43,669 bases of DNA, from contig JAHRYP010000021.1 in the NCBI GenBank assembly GCA_020622105.1, forward strand, positions 1 to 43,669. Reading direction: 5' to 3'. The notes under the pieces are model-generated. The model did no database searches. It was not told where the DNA came from and saw nothing but the letters and a program-made list of their open reading frames with translations. Every line of letters starts with the position of its first letter. Positions within the stretch are counted from its first letter, which is position 1. Shown in pieces: positions 1-9,934 of the stretch. The position numbers and the translations under genes were made by a program. The stretch comes from Methylotenera sp. (GTDB lineage Bacteria; Pseudomonadota; Gammaproteobacteria; Burkholderiales; Methylophilaceae).

Positions 1-154
1 CAAAATCTTTTACCAATGCCCAAACTTTTGCTGGTTCAGCTTTGATAGTCACTGATTTATCAACTTTAAGCGGTGATGGACCATGTGCCGCCGCTGTAAA
101 AGAAACTAAGCTAGTGCTTAAGCTAAGTGCGATTAAAGCCAAGAATTTTTTCAT
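1..154 (-). CDS. MxaD-like periplasmic SRPBCC protein, N-terminal part (runs off the window)
   Basis: Only the first 51 codons are inside the window. The ATG at 154 follows a GGAGAA ribosome binding site at 166-161 with 6 bases between. The product begins MKKFLALIALSLS, a typical Sec signal peptide ending near an AAAHG cleavage region, and continues HGPSPLKVDKSVTIKAEPAKVW, the usual start of an SRPBCC (START/polyketide-cyclase fold) domain. The mature start 'AHGP..KV' resembles MxaD, a small periplasmic protein that helps methanol dehydrogenase pass electrons to its cytochrome. The fold assignment is fairly safe. The MxaD name is an inference from about 50 residues; other periplasmic SRPBCC proteins of PQQ-dehydrogenase clusters look similar. 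Confidence 0.7.
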   Translation of the reverse strand, partial: MKKFLALIALSLSTSLVSFTAAAHGPSPLKVDKSVTIKAEPAKVWALVKDF

Positions 155-209
155 TCATTTTTCTCCAGATTTCTCATGTGTGAGACGATTAATTCAAAAA
201 CAACAGTGC

Positions 210-215
210 ATTATA
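210..215 (-). promoter_or_regulatory. Candidate -10 element for the MxaD-like gene
   Basis: On the minus strand the hexamer is TATAAT, a perfect -10 box, about 55 bases upstream of the start codon at 154. No convincing -35 box lies 16-18 bases further upstream. A 10-bp perfect palindrome TAATGCATTA (249-258) lies about 34 bases upstream of it and could be an operator. The support is the -10 match alone. Confidence 0.3.
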
Positions 216-402
216 AATGACAAGCTTTGTTTATAGAATCTAAATTTTTAATGCATTAGATTTGGTTTGTTCAGCGTTAATCAATACTGCTACTGATGTG
301 TAGATAACGCCATGTGTAATGAGTAGGTTGACAGCATTTAGCAGGAATAAAACTTTTATTAAATGATGGCAGATTTCTTGTTATGCCTTGTTTCGATTCA
401 CT

Positions 403-1401
403 TTACTTATGGCTCAAGATAAACTGACCAAAAGCACGACTTTTGTCACCAGTTTTAATGGTTGTTAATAAGCGATTGGTTTTGGTGTCAATAACGCTGA
501 CATTGTTGCTCCCCCAGTTTGCTATATACGCGTGCTGCATGTTGTCGTCTATGCTGATGCCTTCAGGGGTGCTGCCTACATTAATCGTTGTAATAGCTGC
601 TCCTGTATTTACGTTCAGCACAGTCACGCTATCATCCTGTGTATTGGTTACATACAGTGTTTTATCATCCTGACTGAACGCAGCGCAGTAGGGGTGATAG
701 CCTACTTTGAATGTCTGTTTTTTGCCGGATTCTGTATCGATAATATCGACGGTATCATCTTTTACATTAACACTGGCAACCAATTTGCCGCTGTTGCTGA
801 TTGCCAGTCCGAACGGGTGCTTCCCAACGGGTATGCGTTTTTTAATCGTTAGTGTGGCTGTGTCTATCACTGCGATGTCGTTGCTGTCGCGATTGGCAAT
901 GTATAGCCATTGATTATCAGGGCTAACCATTAGGCCGGCAGGCGCATCGCCAACGCTTAATTCTCGAATATCGCTGAACTTTTGTGTGTTAATTGCCAAT
1001 ATTCTATTTTCAAACCAGTCAGCAACATAAAGGGTCTTGTTGTCGGGTGCTATTGCCAAGCCTACCGGAGAGCCTTTTATTTTAATGGAATCGATCAGTT
1101 TATTGGTCTGCGTGTTAATAATCGATATTTCCTGACTTTCCACATTAGAAATAAAAGCGCGCTGCAACTCTGCCGAGACGGCTACACCAACGGGAGCTTT
1201 GCCGACAGCGATTGTGCTCACAACCTGATTAGATATCGTATTGATGACTGAAACGCTGTTATCACCCTGATTGGTAATATAGGCATAATTATTTTCAGGT
1301 TCTATGGAAGAAGTTGAATTGCAGGCCGCCAATAACAGGCTTGCGATCAATGTTAACGAGCAGCGATAGCTATTTAATAAATGAGTGGGCTGAAAATACA
1401 T
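403..1401 (-). CDS. YVTN-family beta-propeller lipoprotein
   Basis: 332 residues. The N-terminus has a short positive stretch and a hydrophobic core ending in LLAAC, a lipobox, so the protein is probably lipid-anchored facing the periplasm. The rest is about seven repeats of the YVTN/YncE type (for example YAYITNQGDNSVSVINT and LYVTNTQDDSVTVLNV), one per blade of a seven-bladed propeller, and it ends in the GDKSRAFGQFI segment seen in such proteins. Propellers of this family often sit beside PQQ-dependent dehydrogenase genes, and here it lies upstream of an MxaD-like gene on the same strand (248 bases apart), which suggests a role in periplasmic alcohol oxidation. That role is inference; no catalytic residues are identifiable. 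Confidence 0.8.
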   Translation of the reverse strand: MYFQPTHLLNSYRCSLTLIASLLLAACNSTSSIEPENNYAYITNQGDNSVSVINTISNQVVSTIAVGKAPVGVAVSAELQRAFISNVESQEISIINTQTNKLIDSIKIKGSPVGLAIAPDNKTLYVADWFENRILAINTQKFSDIRELSVGDAPAGLMVSPDNQWLYIANRDSNDIAVIDTATLTIKKRIPVGKHPFGLAISNSGKLVASVNVKDDTVDIIDTESGKKQTFKVGYHPYCAAFSQDDKTLYVTNTQDDSVTVLNVNTGAAITTINVGSTPEGISIDDNMQHAYIANWGSNNVSVIDTKTNRLLTTIKTGDKSRAFGQFILSHK

Positions 1402-1499
1402 GTTAATTCTTACTTAATTAAGGTTGTGGTAAATGGTTGCTTTCAATAATGCTGGAAATATGAAAAAATTGCATTAAATTATTAAGGCAGTATATAGCT

Positions 1500-1991
1500 A
1501 TGTTAGATCGTGACGGGTTTCGCCCGAATGTTGGCATTATTTTATGCAATGCCAGCAATCAGGTATTTTGGGGTAAGCGTATCCGTGAGCATGCCTGGCA
1601 GTTTCCACAAGGCGGGATTAATTATGGCGAGAGCCCAGAGCAGGCGATGTATCGTGAGCTTATGGAAGAGGTTGGTTTAAAGCCGGAGCATGTGAAAATT
1701 CTGGGGCGTACCAAAGACTGGCTGCGCTATGAAGTACCTACGAGCTGGATTAAGCGTGAATGGCGCGGCAGTTATCGCGGGCAAAAGCAAATCTGGTATC
1801 TGTTGCGTTTGTTAGGGCGTGATAGTGACGTATCTTTGCGTGCTACCAGCCACCCGGAATTTGATGCATGGCGCTGGAGTGATTATTGGGTGCCGCTTGA
1901 AGATGTGATTGAATTTAAGCGTGCCGTATATGAGTCTGCGCTAAACGAACTCGCGCCGCACTTGCATCACAAGCCGGTACATCATAAATAG
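1500..1991 (+). CDS. rppH: RNA pyrophosphohydrolase RppH
   Basis: 163 residues, the usual RppH length. RppH removes pyrophosphate from the 5'-triphosphate end of mRNAs, which starts 5'-end-dependent decay by RNase E. It begins [17 protein letters not shown], typical of the family, and has a complete Nudix box at residues 38-59 (GG..YGES....YREL.EEVG). The QFPQGGI lead-in and the later [16 protein letters not shown] segment are also RppH hallmarks. An AAGG sequence about 11 bases upstream is a modest ribosome binding site. The gene is single and converges on psd, with a shared terminator between them. Confidence 0.95.
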   Translation: MLDRDGFRPNVGIILCNASNQVFWGKRIREHAWQFPQGGINYGESPEQAMYRELMEEVGLKPEHVKILGRTKDWLRYEVPTSWIKREWRGSYRGQKQIWYLLRLLGRDSDVSLRATSHPEFDAWRWSDYWVPLEDVIEFKRAVYESALNELAPHLHHKPVHHK

Positions 1992-2001
1992 GTTAATCAA
2001 A

Positions 2002-2031
2002 TTTCACAGGAGCGAAGCCGCCCCTGTGAAA
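2002..2031. terminator. Bidirectional hairpin terminator between rppH and psd
   Basis: A perfect 9-bp inverted repeat, TTTCACAGG (2002-2010) and CCTGTGAAA (2023-2031), encloses a 12-base loop. It lies between the stop codons of two convergent genes. The A/T ends of the stem give a T-run in each direction, so it could stop transcription both ways. Confidence 0.75.
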
Positions 2032-2041
2032 ATCATTAATT

Positions 2042-2908
2042 CTATTTATTATTGCTGCTACCCATCATCTCACCGAGCTTTACCGCGCCGGCCGCCTGCC
2101 ACTCTGCATTGAATTGCATCGCATCTTTTTGAAATAACATCACCACGGTTGAGCCAAGCAAGAAGCGTCCCATTTCATCACCTTGTTTTAAGGTGATGTT
2201 CTGGTCTGCATAGGTCCATACCTGAATATGGCCTTGGCGTGGCGGGTTGATAATGCCATCTTTTGCGTTGTGCCAAACAGTGGCCATGCTGCCAACAATG
2301 GTTGCACCAACGAGCACCATGACGAAACTTCCATATTGCTGAGATGAGAACTCACACACCACGCGTTCGTTGCGTGCAAATAAGCCCGGCACGCCTTGTG
2401 CAGTGACAGGGTTAACCGAAAACAGATCGCCTGGCACATACGTCATTTTTTCCAGTTTACCTTCGCAAGGCATGTGAATGCGATGGTAATCTTTTGGGCT
2501 TAAATACAGGCAGGCAAACTCACCGTTTAAATAGTTTTTAGCTGCGGCTTTATCTCCGCCCAGTAACGCTGTGGTGGAGTAGTAATGACCTTTGGCCTGA
2601 AAAATCAGGTCTTGCTCAATGTGCCCAAATTGGCTGATAGCACCATCTACCGGGCAGATAAAGTCTGCTTGTGCAATAGGCCTTGCACCTTCTCGTAATG
2701 GGCGAGTAAAGAATTCGTTGAATGTTTTATAGCTGCTAATGTCAGCGTTGGCTGCTTCAGTCATATTGACGTTATAGCGTTTGACAAACCATTGGATGAC
2801 TTTAGTTGTGGTATTTCCGCCCTGGTAGTGCGCCAGTTTTCCGGCAAGTACAGTAATTGCCTGTTTGGGAATTACGTATTGTGCCAATACTTTAAGACAG
2901 TTTTTCAT
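2042..2908 (-). CDS. psd: Phosphatidylserine decarboxylase proenzyme
   Basis: 288 residues, normal for the membrane-associated bacterial type. It converts phosphatidylserine to phosphatidylethanolamine at the inner membrane. The LGST motif at residues 251-254 is the self-cleavage site whose Ser253 becomes the pyruvoyl cofactor. The expected charge-relay residues are visible in CPVDGA (Asp88) and KDYHRIHMP (His144 region). It starts with MKNCLKVLAQYVIPK, typical of the family. It lies downstream of ilvIHC on the same strand but behind a terminator, so it probably has its own promoter. Confidence 0.95.
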   Translation of the reverse strand: MKNCLKVLAQYVIPKQAITVLAGKLAHYQGGNTTTKVIQWFVKRYNVNMTEAANADISSYKTFNEFFTRPLREGARPIAQADFICPVDGAISQFGHIEQDLIFQAKGHYYSTTALLGGDKAAAKNYLNGEFACLYLSPKDYHRIHMPCEGKLEKMTYVPGDLFSVNPVTAQGVPGLFARNERVVCEFSSQQYGSFVMVLVGATIVGSMATVWHNAKDGIINPPRQGHIQVWTYADQNITLKQGDEMGRFLLGSTVVMLFQKDAMQFNAEWQAAGAVKLGEMMGSSNNK

Positions 2909-2942
2909 GATGATTTCTTATTGTTCAGTATCACAAATAAAA

Positions 2943-2971
2943 TAGGGCAAAACGCATAACGCTTTGCCCTA
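2943..2971 (-). terminator. Rho-independent terminator after ilvC
   Basis: An inverted repeat TAGGGCAAA (2943-2951) / TTTGCCCTA (2963-2971) has two further GC pairs inside and a five-base loop. Read on the minus strand, the hairpin is followed by an ATTTTATTT stretch. It lies just after the ilvC stop and before psd, and separates the two transcription units. Confidence 0.8.
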
Positions 2972-3009
2972 CCGGATCTAATAACTAATCATTCGATTAG
3001 TATTTAAGA

Positions 3010-4044
<1,035 letters not shown>

Positions 4045-4083
4045 TCAGATACTGAAAAATTAAAACCTACTTTATGATTAATT

Positions 4084-4575
4084 CTATACTTTTAAAATTC
4101 TATCGCCGCGACCAATGCCGGAAGCGCCGGTGCGGACGGTCTCTAAAATAGCTGCTTTATCCAGACTTTCGATAAATGCATCCAGTTTGTGACCTGAGCC
4201 TGTCAGCTCAATGGTAAAAGTGCCATCGGCGACATCAATAATGCGACCGCGGAAAATATCGCACATGCGTTTCATTTCTTCGCGGAAGCCGCCGGTTGCT
4301 TTTACTTTTACCAGCATCAATTCGCGCTCAATGAATTTCCCATCATTTAAATCAAGCACTTTGACTACATCTACCAGCTTGTTTAGCTGTTTGATGATTT
4401 GTTCAATCACGTCTTCTGAACCTGATGTAACAATAGTCATACGGGATAGGGTTGGATCCTCGGTCGGTGCAACAGTGAGTGATTCGATGTTATAGCCACG
4501 TGCAGAAAACAGACCGGCAACGCGTGATAATGCGCCTGCTTCGTTTTCCATCAATAGTGAAATAATATGGCGCAT
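4084..4575 (-). CDS. ilvH: Acetolactate synthase small (regulatory) subunit
   Basis: 163 residues, the standard length. This subunit activates the catalytic subunit and carries valine feedback inhibition. Residues 1-75 form the ACT domain: MRHIISLLMENEAGALSRVAG is the classic start, with the GLFSARGYNIESL glycine/asparagine effector loop. A C-terminal ACT-like domain follows (REEMKRMCDIFRGRIIDVAD). Its ATG overlaps the ilvI stop codon by one base (TAATG), so the two subunits are probably translationally coupled. Confidence 0.96.
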   Translation of the reverse strand: MRHIISLLMENEAGALSRVAGLFSARGYNIESLTVAPTEDPTLSRMTIVTSGSEDVIEQIIKQLNKLVDVVKVLDLNDGKFIERELMLVKVKATGGFREEMKRMCDIFRGRIIDVADGTFTIELTGSGHKLDAFIESLDKAAILETVRTGASGIGRGDRILKV

Positions 4576-6299
4576 TATAGATCCTCCGCCAAAATCATTT
4601 CAGACAGGCCTTTTCCGTTTGGAATCATCGGGAAAACATTTTCTTTCTGGTCTGTGATGAAATTCATAAACACAAAGCGATCTTTCATTGCAAATGCATC
4701 AGTTAATGCACCTTCTACGTCTTCGGGTTTCTCAATGAGCATACCTACGTGGCCATAGGATTCAGCCAATTTAACAAAGTCCGGCAGGCTATCCATATAT
4801 GATTCTGAGTAGCGATTCTCGTAGAAGAACTCTTGCCACTGACGCACCATGCCTAAATAGCGGTTATTAAGCAAAATCACTTTAATCGGCAAGTGATATT
4901 GCTTACAGGTCGATAGTTCTTGAATATTCATCTGGATACTGCCTTCACCGGTCACACAGGCAACCTGTGCATCTGGATATGCAAATTGACAGCCCATTGC
5001 ATATGGTAAGCCAACACCCATTGTGCCCAAGCCGCCAGAGTTGATCCAGCGACGTGGCTTATCGAATTTGTAATATTGCGCAGCCCACATCTGATGTTGA
5101 CCTACGTCTGAAGTCACGAAGGCGTCGCCTTTAGTAACATCCCACAGTTTCTCAATCACATATTGCGGTTTAATAAAGCCGTTGTTATTGAGGTAGTTCA
5201 GGCAGTGTTTACCACGCCATTCCTCAATTTGCTTCCACCAGGCTTTAAGCGCAGGCGACTGCTGTGGTTTTTCCTGTAAAACCAGATCGTTCATTTCACC
5301 CAGCACAGACTTTACGTCACCTACGATAGGTACATGTACCTTTACGCGTTTGGAGATCGATGATGGGTCAATATCGACATGAATAATGGTACGGTCTTTA
5401 TTGTAGAAGTGTTCTGGATTGCCGATTACGCGGTCATCAAAACGTGCACCTACTGCGAGCAGCACATCACACTCATGCATTGCCATATTGGCTTCATAAG
5501 TACCGTGCATGCCGAGCATGCCTAAAAACTGCTTGTCTGTAGAAGGGTAGCCGCCCAGACCCATGAGGGTGTTGGTAACAGGCAAGCCCAATGCTTGCAC
5601 TAGTTTTACCAATAGCTCTGAAGCATCACCCAGCACAACACCACCGCCGGTGTAAACCATCGGGCGTTCAGCTTCCAGCAGTAATTTAACTGCTTTTTTA
5701 ATCTGACCGCTGTGACCTTTAGTCACCGGGTTATAAGAGCGCATTTCCACTGTGCTCGGATATACGAACTCTGCAAAGTTGGCTGTAATATCTTTAGGAA
5801 TATCCACCACTACAGGGCCCGGACGACCGGTTCTTGCAATGTGGAAAGCTTTTTTCATGGTAGATGCAATGTCTTTTACATCTTTTACCAGAAAGTTATG
5901 CTTTACACAGGGTCGTGTCACGCCAACCATGTCGACTTCCTGGAAAGCATCCAGGCCAATGGCGGCAACTGGTACCTGACCGCTGATAACCACCATCGGA
6001 ATTGAATCCATGTAGGCAGTCGCAATGCCGGTGATCGCATTGGTAGCGCCAGGGCCAGACGTTACCAGTGCGACGCCGACTTCACCTGTTGCGCGCGAAA
6101 AAGCGTCTGCCGCGTGAACGGCAGCTTGTTCATGACGCACAAGAATATGTTTAAAATGACCTTGTTTGTATATTGCGTCATAGATATGTAAAACTGCACC
6201 ACCAGGATACCCAAAAACGAATTTTACATTTTCTTGTTCCAGGGAGCGGATCAAAATTTCTGCGCCCGTGATTTGATGCGGATGTGATGTCTCTGCCAT
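4575..6299 (-). CDS. ilvI: Acetolactate synthase large (catalytic) subunit
   Basis: 574 residues, biosynthetic type. It condenses two pyruvates, or pyruvate with 2-oxobutyrate, using thiamine diphosphate, Mg2+ and FAD. The N-terminal domain contains VFGYPGGAVLHIYD, and the conserved catalytic glutamate lies in HEQAAVHAADAFSRATG. The central FAD/NAD-like domain holds GARFDDRVIGN. The C-terminal ThDP motif is TGEGSIQMNIQELSTC followed by NNRYLGMVRQWQ. First gene of the ilvI-ilvH-ilvC operon. The ribosome binding site is weak (AAAGA), and the start was chosen from family alignment by eye. ilvB would be an equally valid name. Confidence 0.96.
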   Translation of the reverse strand: MAETSHPHQITGAEILIRSLEQENVKFVFGYPGGAVLHIYDAIYKQGHFKHILVRHEQAAVHAADAFSRATGEVGVALVTSGPGATNAITGIATAYMDSIPMVVISGQVPVAAIGLDAFQEVDMVGVTRPCVKHNFLVKDVKDIASTMKKAFHIARTGRPGPVVVDIPKDITANFAEFVYPSTVEMRSYNPVTKGHSGQIKKAVKLLLEAERPMVYTGGGVVLGDASELLVKLVQALGLPVTNTLMGLGGYPSTDKQFLGMLGMHGTYEANMAMHECDVLLAVGARFDDRVIGNPEHFYNKDRTIIHVDIDPSSISKRVKVHVPIVGDVKSVLGEMNDLVLQEKPQQSPALKAWWKQIEEWRGKHCLNYLNNNGFIKPQYVIEKLWDVTKGDAFVTSDVGQHQMWAAQYYKFDKPRRWINSGGLGTMGVGLPYAMGCQFAYPDAQVACVTGEGSIQMNIQELSTCKQYHLPIKVILLNNRYLGMVRQWQEFFYENRYSESYMDSLPDFVKLAESYGHVGMLIEKPEDVEGALTDAFAMKDRFVFMNFITDQKENVFPMIPNGKGLSEMILAEDL

Positions 6300-6339
6300 A
6301 AATCTTTTTGATTTTAAATAGTTTATTCGGTAACCCTAC

Positions 6340-6368
6340 ACGATAACCGTTTGGGCGAGATTGGTCAA
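6340..6368 (-). promoter_or_regulatory. Sigma70-type promoter of the ilvIHC operon
   Basis: On the minus strand, TTGACC (6368-6363) is a five-of-six -35 box and TATCGT (6345-6340) a reasonable -10 box, with exactly 17 bases between. Transcription would begin near 6333, leaving a leader of only about 34 bases before ilvI. That is too short for a classical leader-peptide attenuator, so control probably acts at initiation. Confidence 0.6.
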
Positions 6369-6472
6369 GGATAAAAGCGTCAGAAATGAAAGGCTTAAGA
6401 TTGAAAGTCTGCTGTGTTGGTTAGTTAGACATTACATTTTTGTATTCAAAAAACCATGTTTAAAAAGCAGCT

Positions 6473-8257
6473 TTATTCAAGTTCCAGAGGTGGTGCCACT
6501 TTCAGCAGTTCTTCTATCGTCGTGAGGCCGGCGGCTACTTTTTCTGCACCATTAATAATTAATGGCTGCATCCCTTCCTGATAAGCCAGTTTGGTAAGTT
6601 TTGCCAGATTGGTGTCAGGTGTAATGAGCTTTCTTAGTGCGCGACTCATCGATAACATTTCATAAATACCGCTGCGGCCTTTGAAGCCGGTATTGCGACA
6701 TTCCAGACAACCGACCGGTCTATAAATGTGCTCAGGCTTAGGCAGGTTAAATGTGCCAACCAGCGCGCTCCAGTCACTTTGTGTAATCGGCTCAGGTGCT
6801 TTGCAGCTGGGGCATAGTGTTCTTACCAGTCGCTGCGCCATAATGCCGAGTACAGTAGAGTGTATCAAATAAGAAGGTACGCCTAAATCCAACAATCTGG
6901 TGACGGCTGAAGGCGCATCATTTGTGTGCAGGGTTGATAACACCAGATGGCCGGTAAGTGCGGCCTGAATGGTCATTTCAGCAGTTTCTATATCGCGAAT
7001 TTCGCCTACCATAATAATGTCCGGGTCTTGTCGCATCAGGGTACGTATGCCTTCTGCAAAGCCTAGCCCTAAATTATGCTGCACCTGCATCTGGTTGAAT
7101 GCAGGTTCAACCATTTCAATTGGGTCTTCTACTGTGCACACATTGACTTCAGGTGTGGCGAGCATGCGCAGGGTGGAGTAGAGCGTCGTGGTTTTACCGG
7201 AGCCGGTAGGGCCGGTAACTAAAATAATGCCGTTGGGAGCTTTAGTCCAGGTATGCCATTTGTCAGCTTGAAATTGTGAAAATCCCAATGCGATAAAGTC
7301 TTTACTGGAGATGTCCGGCGAGAAAATACGCATGACGAGTTTTTCGCCAAATGCTGTCGGCATGGTTGAAAGACGCAATTCTATTTCATTGCCTTCAGCT
7401 GATAAGGTCTTAATGCGGCCATCTTGCGGGCGGCGTTTCTCAACCATATCCATGCGGCCAAGCAGTTTGATACGACTGGTGATTGCGTTCATGATATTCG
7501 GCGGAATCTGATACACCTGATGCAGCACACCGTCGATTCTAAAACGCATCAGACCTATGTTGCGCCTTGGTTCCAGATGGATGTCACTGGCGCGCTGTTC
7601 AAATGCATATTTAAACAGCCAATCTACAATGTTGACTACATGCTGCTCATTGGCATCCAGGTTTTTGTCTTTACCCAGCTCTACCAGCTGTTCGAAGTTT
7701 TGCACACCGATCACTTGCCCGGCTTTGGATAGATTGGCCGCATGCATCGAGTTGGCGAGGTTATACATTTCAGGCAGGTAGCGGTTAAGCTCCAGCGGGT
7801 TGGCAACCACCAGCTTGATTTTCATTTTGAGCACGCGCTCCAAGTCTGCAACCCAGTCGGTGTTGAATGGCTCTGAGGTGGCGATGATTGCTGCACCGTT
7901 CTTGATCGAAATTGGCATGATTTTCAGGCGTTCGGCATAGCCTTTTGATACGACTTGTGATGCATCGCCAAAATCCAGCTTAAGTGGATCAATGTGGTAA
8001 TAATCAAGGCCGGCATGACTTGCCAGCCATGCAGACAGACTCTCTACAGTGAGCGCGTTATGAGGTGACTTCAGGTTTTTCCATTTTTGCTCGCCGATCA
8101 CTACTAATGGGTGCAAATTGGAAGTGTCCAGCCGCCGATCTTTGTATAGCTTTTCGGCCTGCGCTTTGTCAATAATGCCATCGTTGATTAACATGCGCAG
8201 CGTGTCGCCGAGTGTTACGCGACCGGTGGGCTTGATAAACGACGTGGCTTTATTCAT
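6473..8257 (-). CDS. GspE/PilB-family secretion or pilus assembly ATPase
   Basis: 594 residues. This is a hexameric cytoplasmic motor ATPase of the type II secretion / type IV pilus class. Residues 1-150 resemble the T2SSE/MshEN N-terminal domain. The ATPase core shows the N2 motif (ASDIHLEPR, near 223), Walker A GPTGSGKTTT at 349-358, the Asp box EDPIEM, Walker B with DPDIIMVGEIRD and the His box TLHTND. A zinc-binding tetracysteine follows (CPSC then CLEC), which marks GspE/PilB assembly ATPases as opposed to the PilT retraction type. No pilin, platform or secretin genes lie next to it; its neighbours are ilvI and nadC. The substrate system cannot be told from the window. Confidence 0.9.
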   Translation of the reverse strand: MNKATSFIKPTGRVTLGDTLRMLINDGIIDKAQAEKLYKDRRLDTSNLHPLVVIGEQKWKNLKSPHNALTVESLSAWLASHAGLDYYHIDPLKLDFGDASQVVSKGYAERLKIMPISIKNGAAIIATSEPFNTDWVADLERVLKMKIKLVVANPLELNRYLPEMYNLANSMHAANLSKAGQVIGVQNFEQLVELGKDKNLDANEQHVVNIVDWLFKYAFEQRASDIHLEPRRNIGLMRFRIDGVLHQVYQIPPNIMNAITSRIKLLGRMDMVEKRRPQDGRIKTLSAEGNEIELRLSTMPTAFGEKLVMRIFSPDISSKDFIALGFSQFQADKWHTWTKAPNGIILVTGPTGSGKTTTLYSTLRMLATPEVNVCTVEDPIEMVEPAFNQMQVQHNLGLGFAEGIRTLMRQDPDIIMVGEIRDIETAEMTIQAALTGHLVLSTLHTNDAPSAVTRLLDLGVPSYLIHSTVLGIMAQRLVRTLCPSCKAPEPITQSDWSALVGTFNLPKPEHIYRPVGCLECRNTGFKGRSGIYEMLSMSRALRKLITPDTNLAKLTKLAYQEGMQPLIINGAEKVAAGLTTIEELLKVAPPLELE

Positions 8258-8306
8258 GATGAATGCCTTATTTAGTAACGTATTAAATATTAATGCATCT
8301 TAGCTT

Positions 8307-9200
8307 TTATAACTTAGCCTGTGCTGATTCATTAACACGCATAGACAGGTCAATGGCTTGTATATTTTTAGTCAGTGAGCCAATCGATATGCGATCAACC
8401 CCGGTGAGGGCTACTGCACGAACATTATCCAGCGTGATGCCGCCAGAGGCTTCCAGCACAGCTTGTTTACCGGTCTGGTGATTGATATTTACCGCTTCTC
8501 TTAGTAGATCATGACTGAAGTTATCCAACAGAATGCTGGTTGCACCAGCCTCCAATGCAAGTTTTAGTTGCTCCAGGTTTTCTACTTCAATCTGTATGCT
8601 TTTGCCAGTGTTGAGCGCAAAAGCCTGCTGCATGACTTTGCTAATACTGCCTGCCGCTGCAATGTGATTTTCTTTGATCAGAATGCCGTCATATAGGGCC
8701 AAGCGCTGATTATGGCCGCCGCCAACGGTTACGGCATATTTTTGCGCCAGTCTCAGGTGGGGAATCGTTTTACGTGTATCCAGAATCTGTGCATTGGTGC
8801 CGGCGATGGCGTCTACATACTTACGCGTTTCGGTTGCTGTAGCAGACAGTGTTTGCAGAAAATTTAGCGCGCAGCGTTCAGCACTGAGTAATGGTCTTGC
8901 AAAGCCATTGATTCTGCATAATAACTGATCAGCTTGAACACGGTCGCCCTCATTGATCAACCACTCAAGCTGCACATTGCTATCAATGAGTTTGAAGCAG
9001 GCATTGACCCAATGCTGGCCACAAATGATCGCGCTTTCGCGTGCGATAATCGTCGCGCTGACCATTTGGTCTTCTGGTACGAGCATGGCGGTGAGATCAC
9101 CGCTACCTATGTCTTCGTCCAGAGCGGTCTGTACCTGCGCTGTCACCAGTTCGTTAAAAGCGGCGGACCCGATCGGGTAGTATTTGTTAAATAGTGTCAT
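8307..9200 (-). CDS. nadC: Nicotinate-nucleotide pyrophosphorylase (quinolinate phosphoribosyltransferase)
   Basis: 297 residues from the ATG at 9200. An in-frame TTG 15 bases upstream is possible but less likely. NadC converts quinolinate and PRPP to nicotinate mononucleotide, CO2 and PPi in de novo NAD synthesis. Family motifs include ALDEDIGSGDLTA near the start, LDTRKTIPHLRLAQKYAV with its Arg/Lys substrate ligands, VGGGHNQRLALYDGILIKENH, and the EASGGITLDNV phosphate loop near the end. No strong ribosome binding site is visible. A TATAAT hexamer lies on the minus strand at 9233-9228, within 30 bases of the start, but without a good -35 box. Confidence 0.95.
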   Translation of the reverse strand: MTLFNKYYPIGSAAFNELVTAQVQTALDEDIGSGDLTAMLVPEDQMVSATIIARESAIICGQHWVNACFKLIDSNVQLEWLINEGDRVQADQLLCRINGFARPLLSAERCALNFLQTLSATATETRKYVDAIAGTNAQILDTRKTIPHLRLAQKYAVTVGGGHNQRLALYDGILIKENHIAAAGSISKVMQQAFALNTGKSIQIEVENLEQLKLALEAGATSILLDNFSHDLLREAVNINHQTGKQAVLEASGGITLDNVRAVALTGVDRISIGSLTKNIQAIDLSMRVNESAQAKL

Positions 9201-9282
9201 GGTTGTCGTGAGCAAAGCGGAGTTTGAATTATAATGCTATCAACAATCAATATGACTAAATAACATCGTAAGTAAAAAAATC

Positions 9283-9900
9283 ATGAAGCTTTTATATACT
9301 ATTAACAGTCCCTATGCCCGCAAAATTCGTATTGTGGCCGCTGAAAAGCACATTGATATCAAGCTGGAAGAGGTGGTGCTGTCTGACCCGGATTGTCCGG
9401 TTAAACAATATAACCCGCTAGGCAAGGTGCCTGTACTGGTTTTAAGTGAGGATAATGACAGTCTGTATGATTCACGCGTGATTGCCGAATATCTGGATAA
9501 CCGCACGCCACTTGCGCATTTGATTCCTAAAGACAATACTGCCAAGTCAGCGGTGCGTCGATGGGAGGCTTTGGCTGACGGCGTATGTGATGCAGCGGTT
9601 GCCGTAATCATGGAACAGCGCAAACCGGAGCAAAAGCAGGAAGAAGCTTTCATTGCCAGACAAATGGATAAAGTGACACGTGGTCTGACAGTGTTAAATA
9701 ATGACCTTGGTCATAGCAAGTGGTGTGTCGATGACACGTTCAGTCTGGCAGATATTGCTGTTGGCTGCATGCTCGGATACATCAAACTAAGATTCGGCAC
9801 TACGATTGATTTAGCAGCGGATTACCCAAACCTGGAACGATTGCAGTCTGTGTTAATTAAACGACAATCGTTTATAGACAGTATGCCGGTAGCGAATTAA
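9283..9900 (+). CDS. Glutathione S-transferase family protein
   Basis: 205 residues. The N-terminal thioredoxin-like domain is recognisable: MKLLYTINSPYARKIRIVAAEKH at the N-terminus, then the cis-proline segment NPLGKVPVLVL and the glutathione gamma-glutamyl site DSRVIAEYLD. The C-terminal half is the all-helical domain with FSLADIAVGCMLGYI, the usual N-capping box. The SPYARK motif in place of a catalytic Tyr or Cys puts it among the YliJ/YibF-like bacterial GSTs, many of which have no known substrate. Single gene, divergent from nadC, ending in a strong terminator shared with the convergent small protein. Confidence 0.9.
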   Translation: MKLLYTINSPYARKIRIVAAEKHIDIKLEEVVLSDPDCPVKQYNPLGKVPVLVLSEDNDSLYDSRVIAEYLDNRTPLAHLIPKDNTAKSAVRRWEALADGVCDAAVAVIMEQRKPEQKQEEAFIARQMDKVTRGLTVLNNDLGHSKWCVDDTFSLADIAVGCMLGYIKLRFGTTIDLAADYPNLERLQSVLIKRQSFIDSMPVAN

Positions 9901-9903
9901 CTT

Positions 9904-9934
9904 CACATTGCCTGATTCAGTATCAGGCAATGTG
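9904..9934. terminator. Bidirectional terminator hairpin overlapping a stop codon
   Basis: A perfect 12-bp inverted repeat, CACATTGCCTGA (9904-9915) and TCAGGCAATGTG (9923-9934), encloses a seven-base loop. It separates convergent genes. The right arm contains the last codons and stop of the minus-strand gene that ends at 9923, so the terminator stem is partly coding. Confidence 0.7.

Noticed and set aside
249-258. Perfect palindrome TAATGCATTA as an operator
   Set aside because: Short AT-rich palindromes are frequent by chance; no second copy or known regulator supports it.
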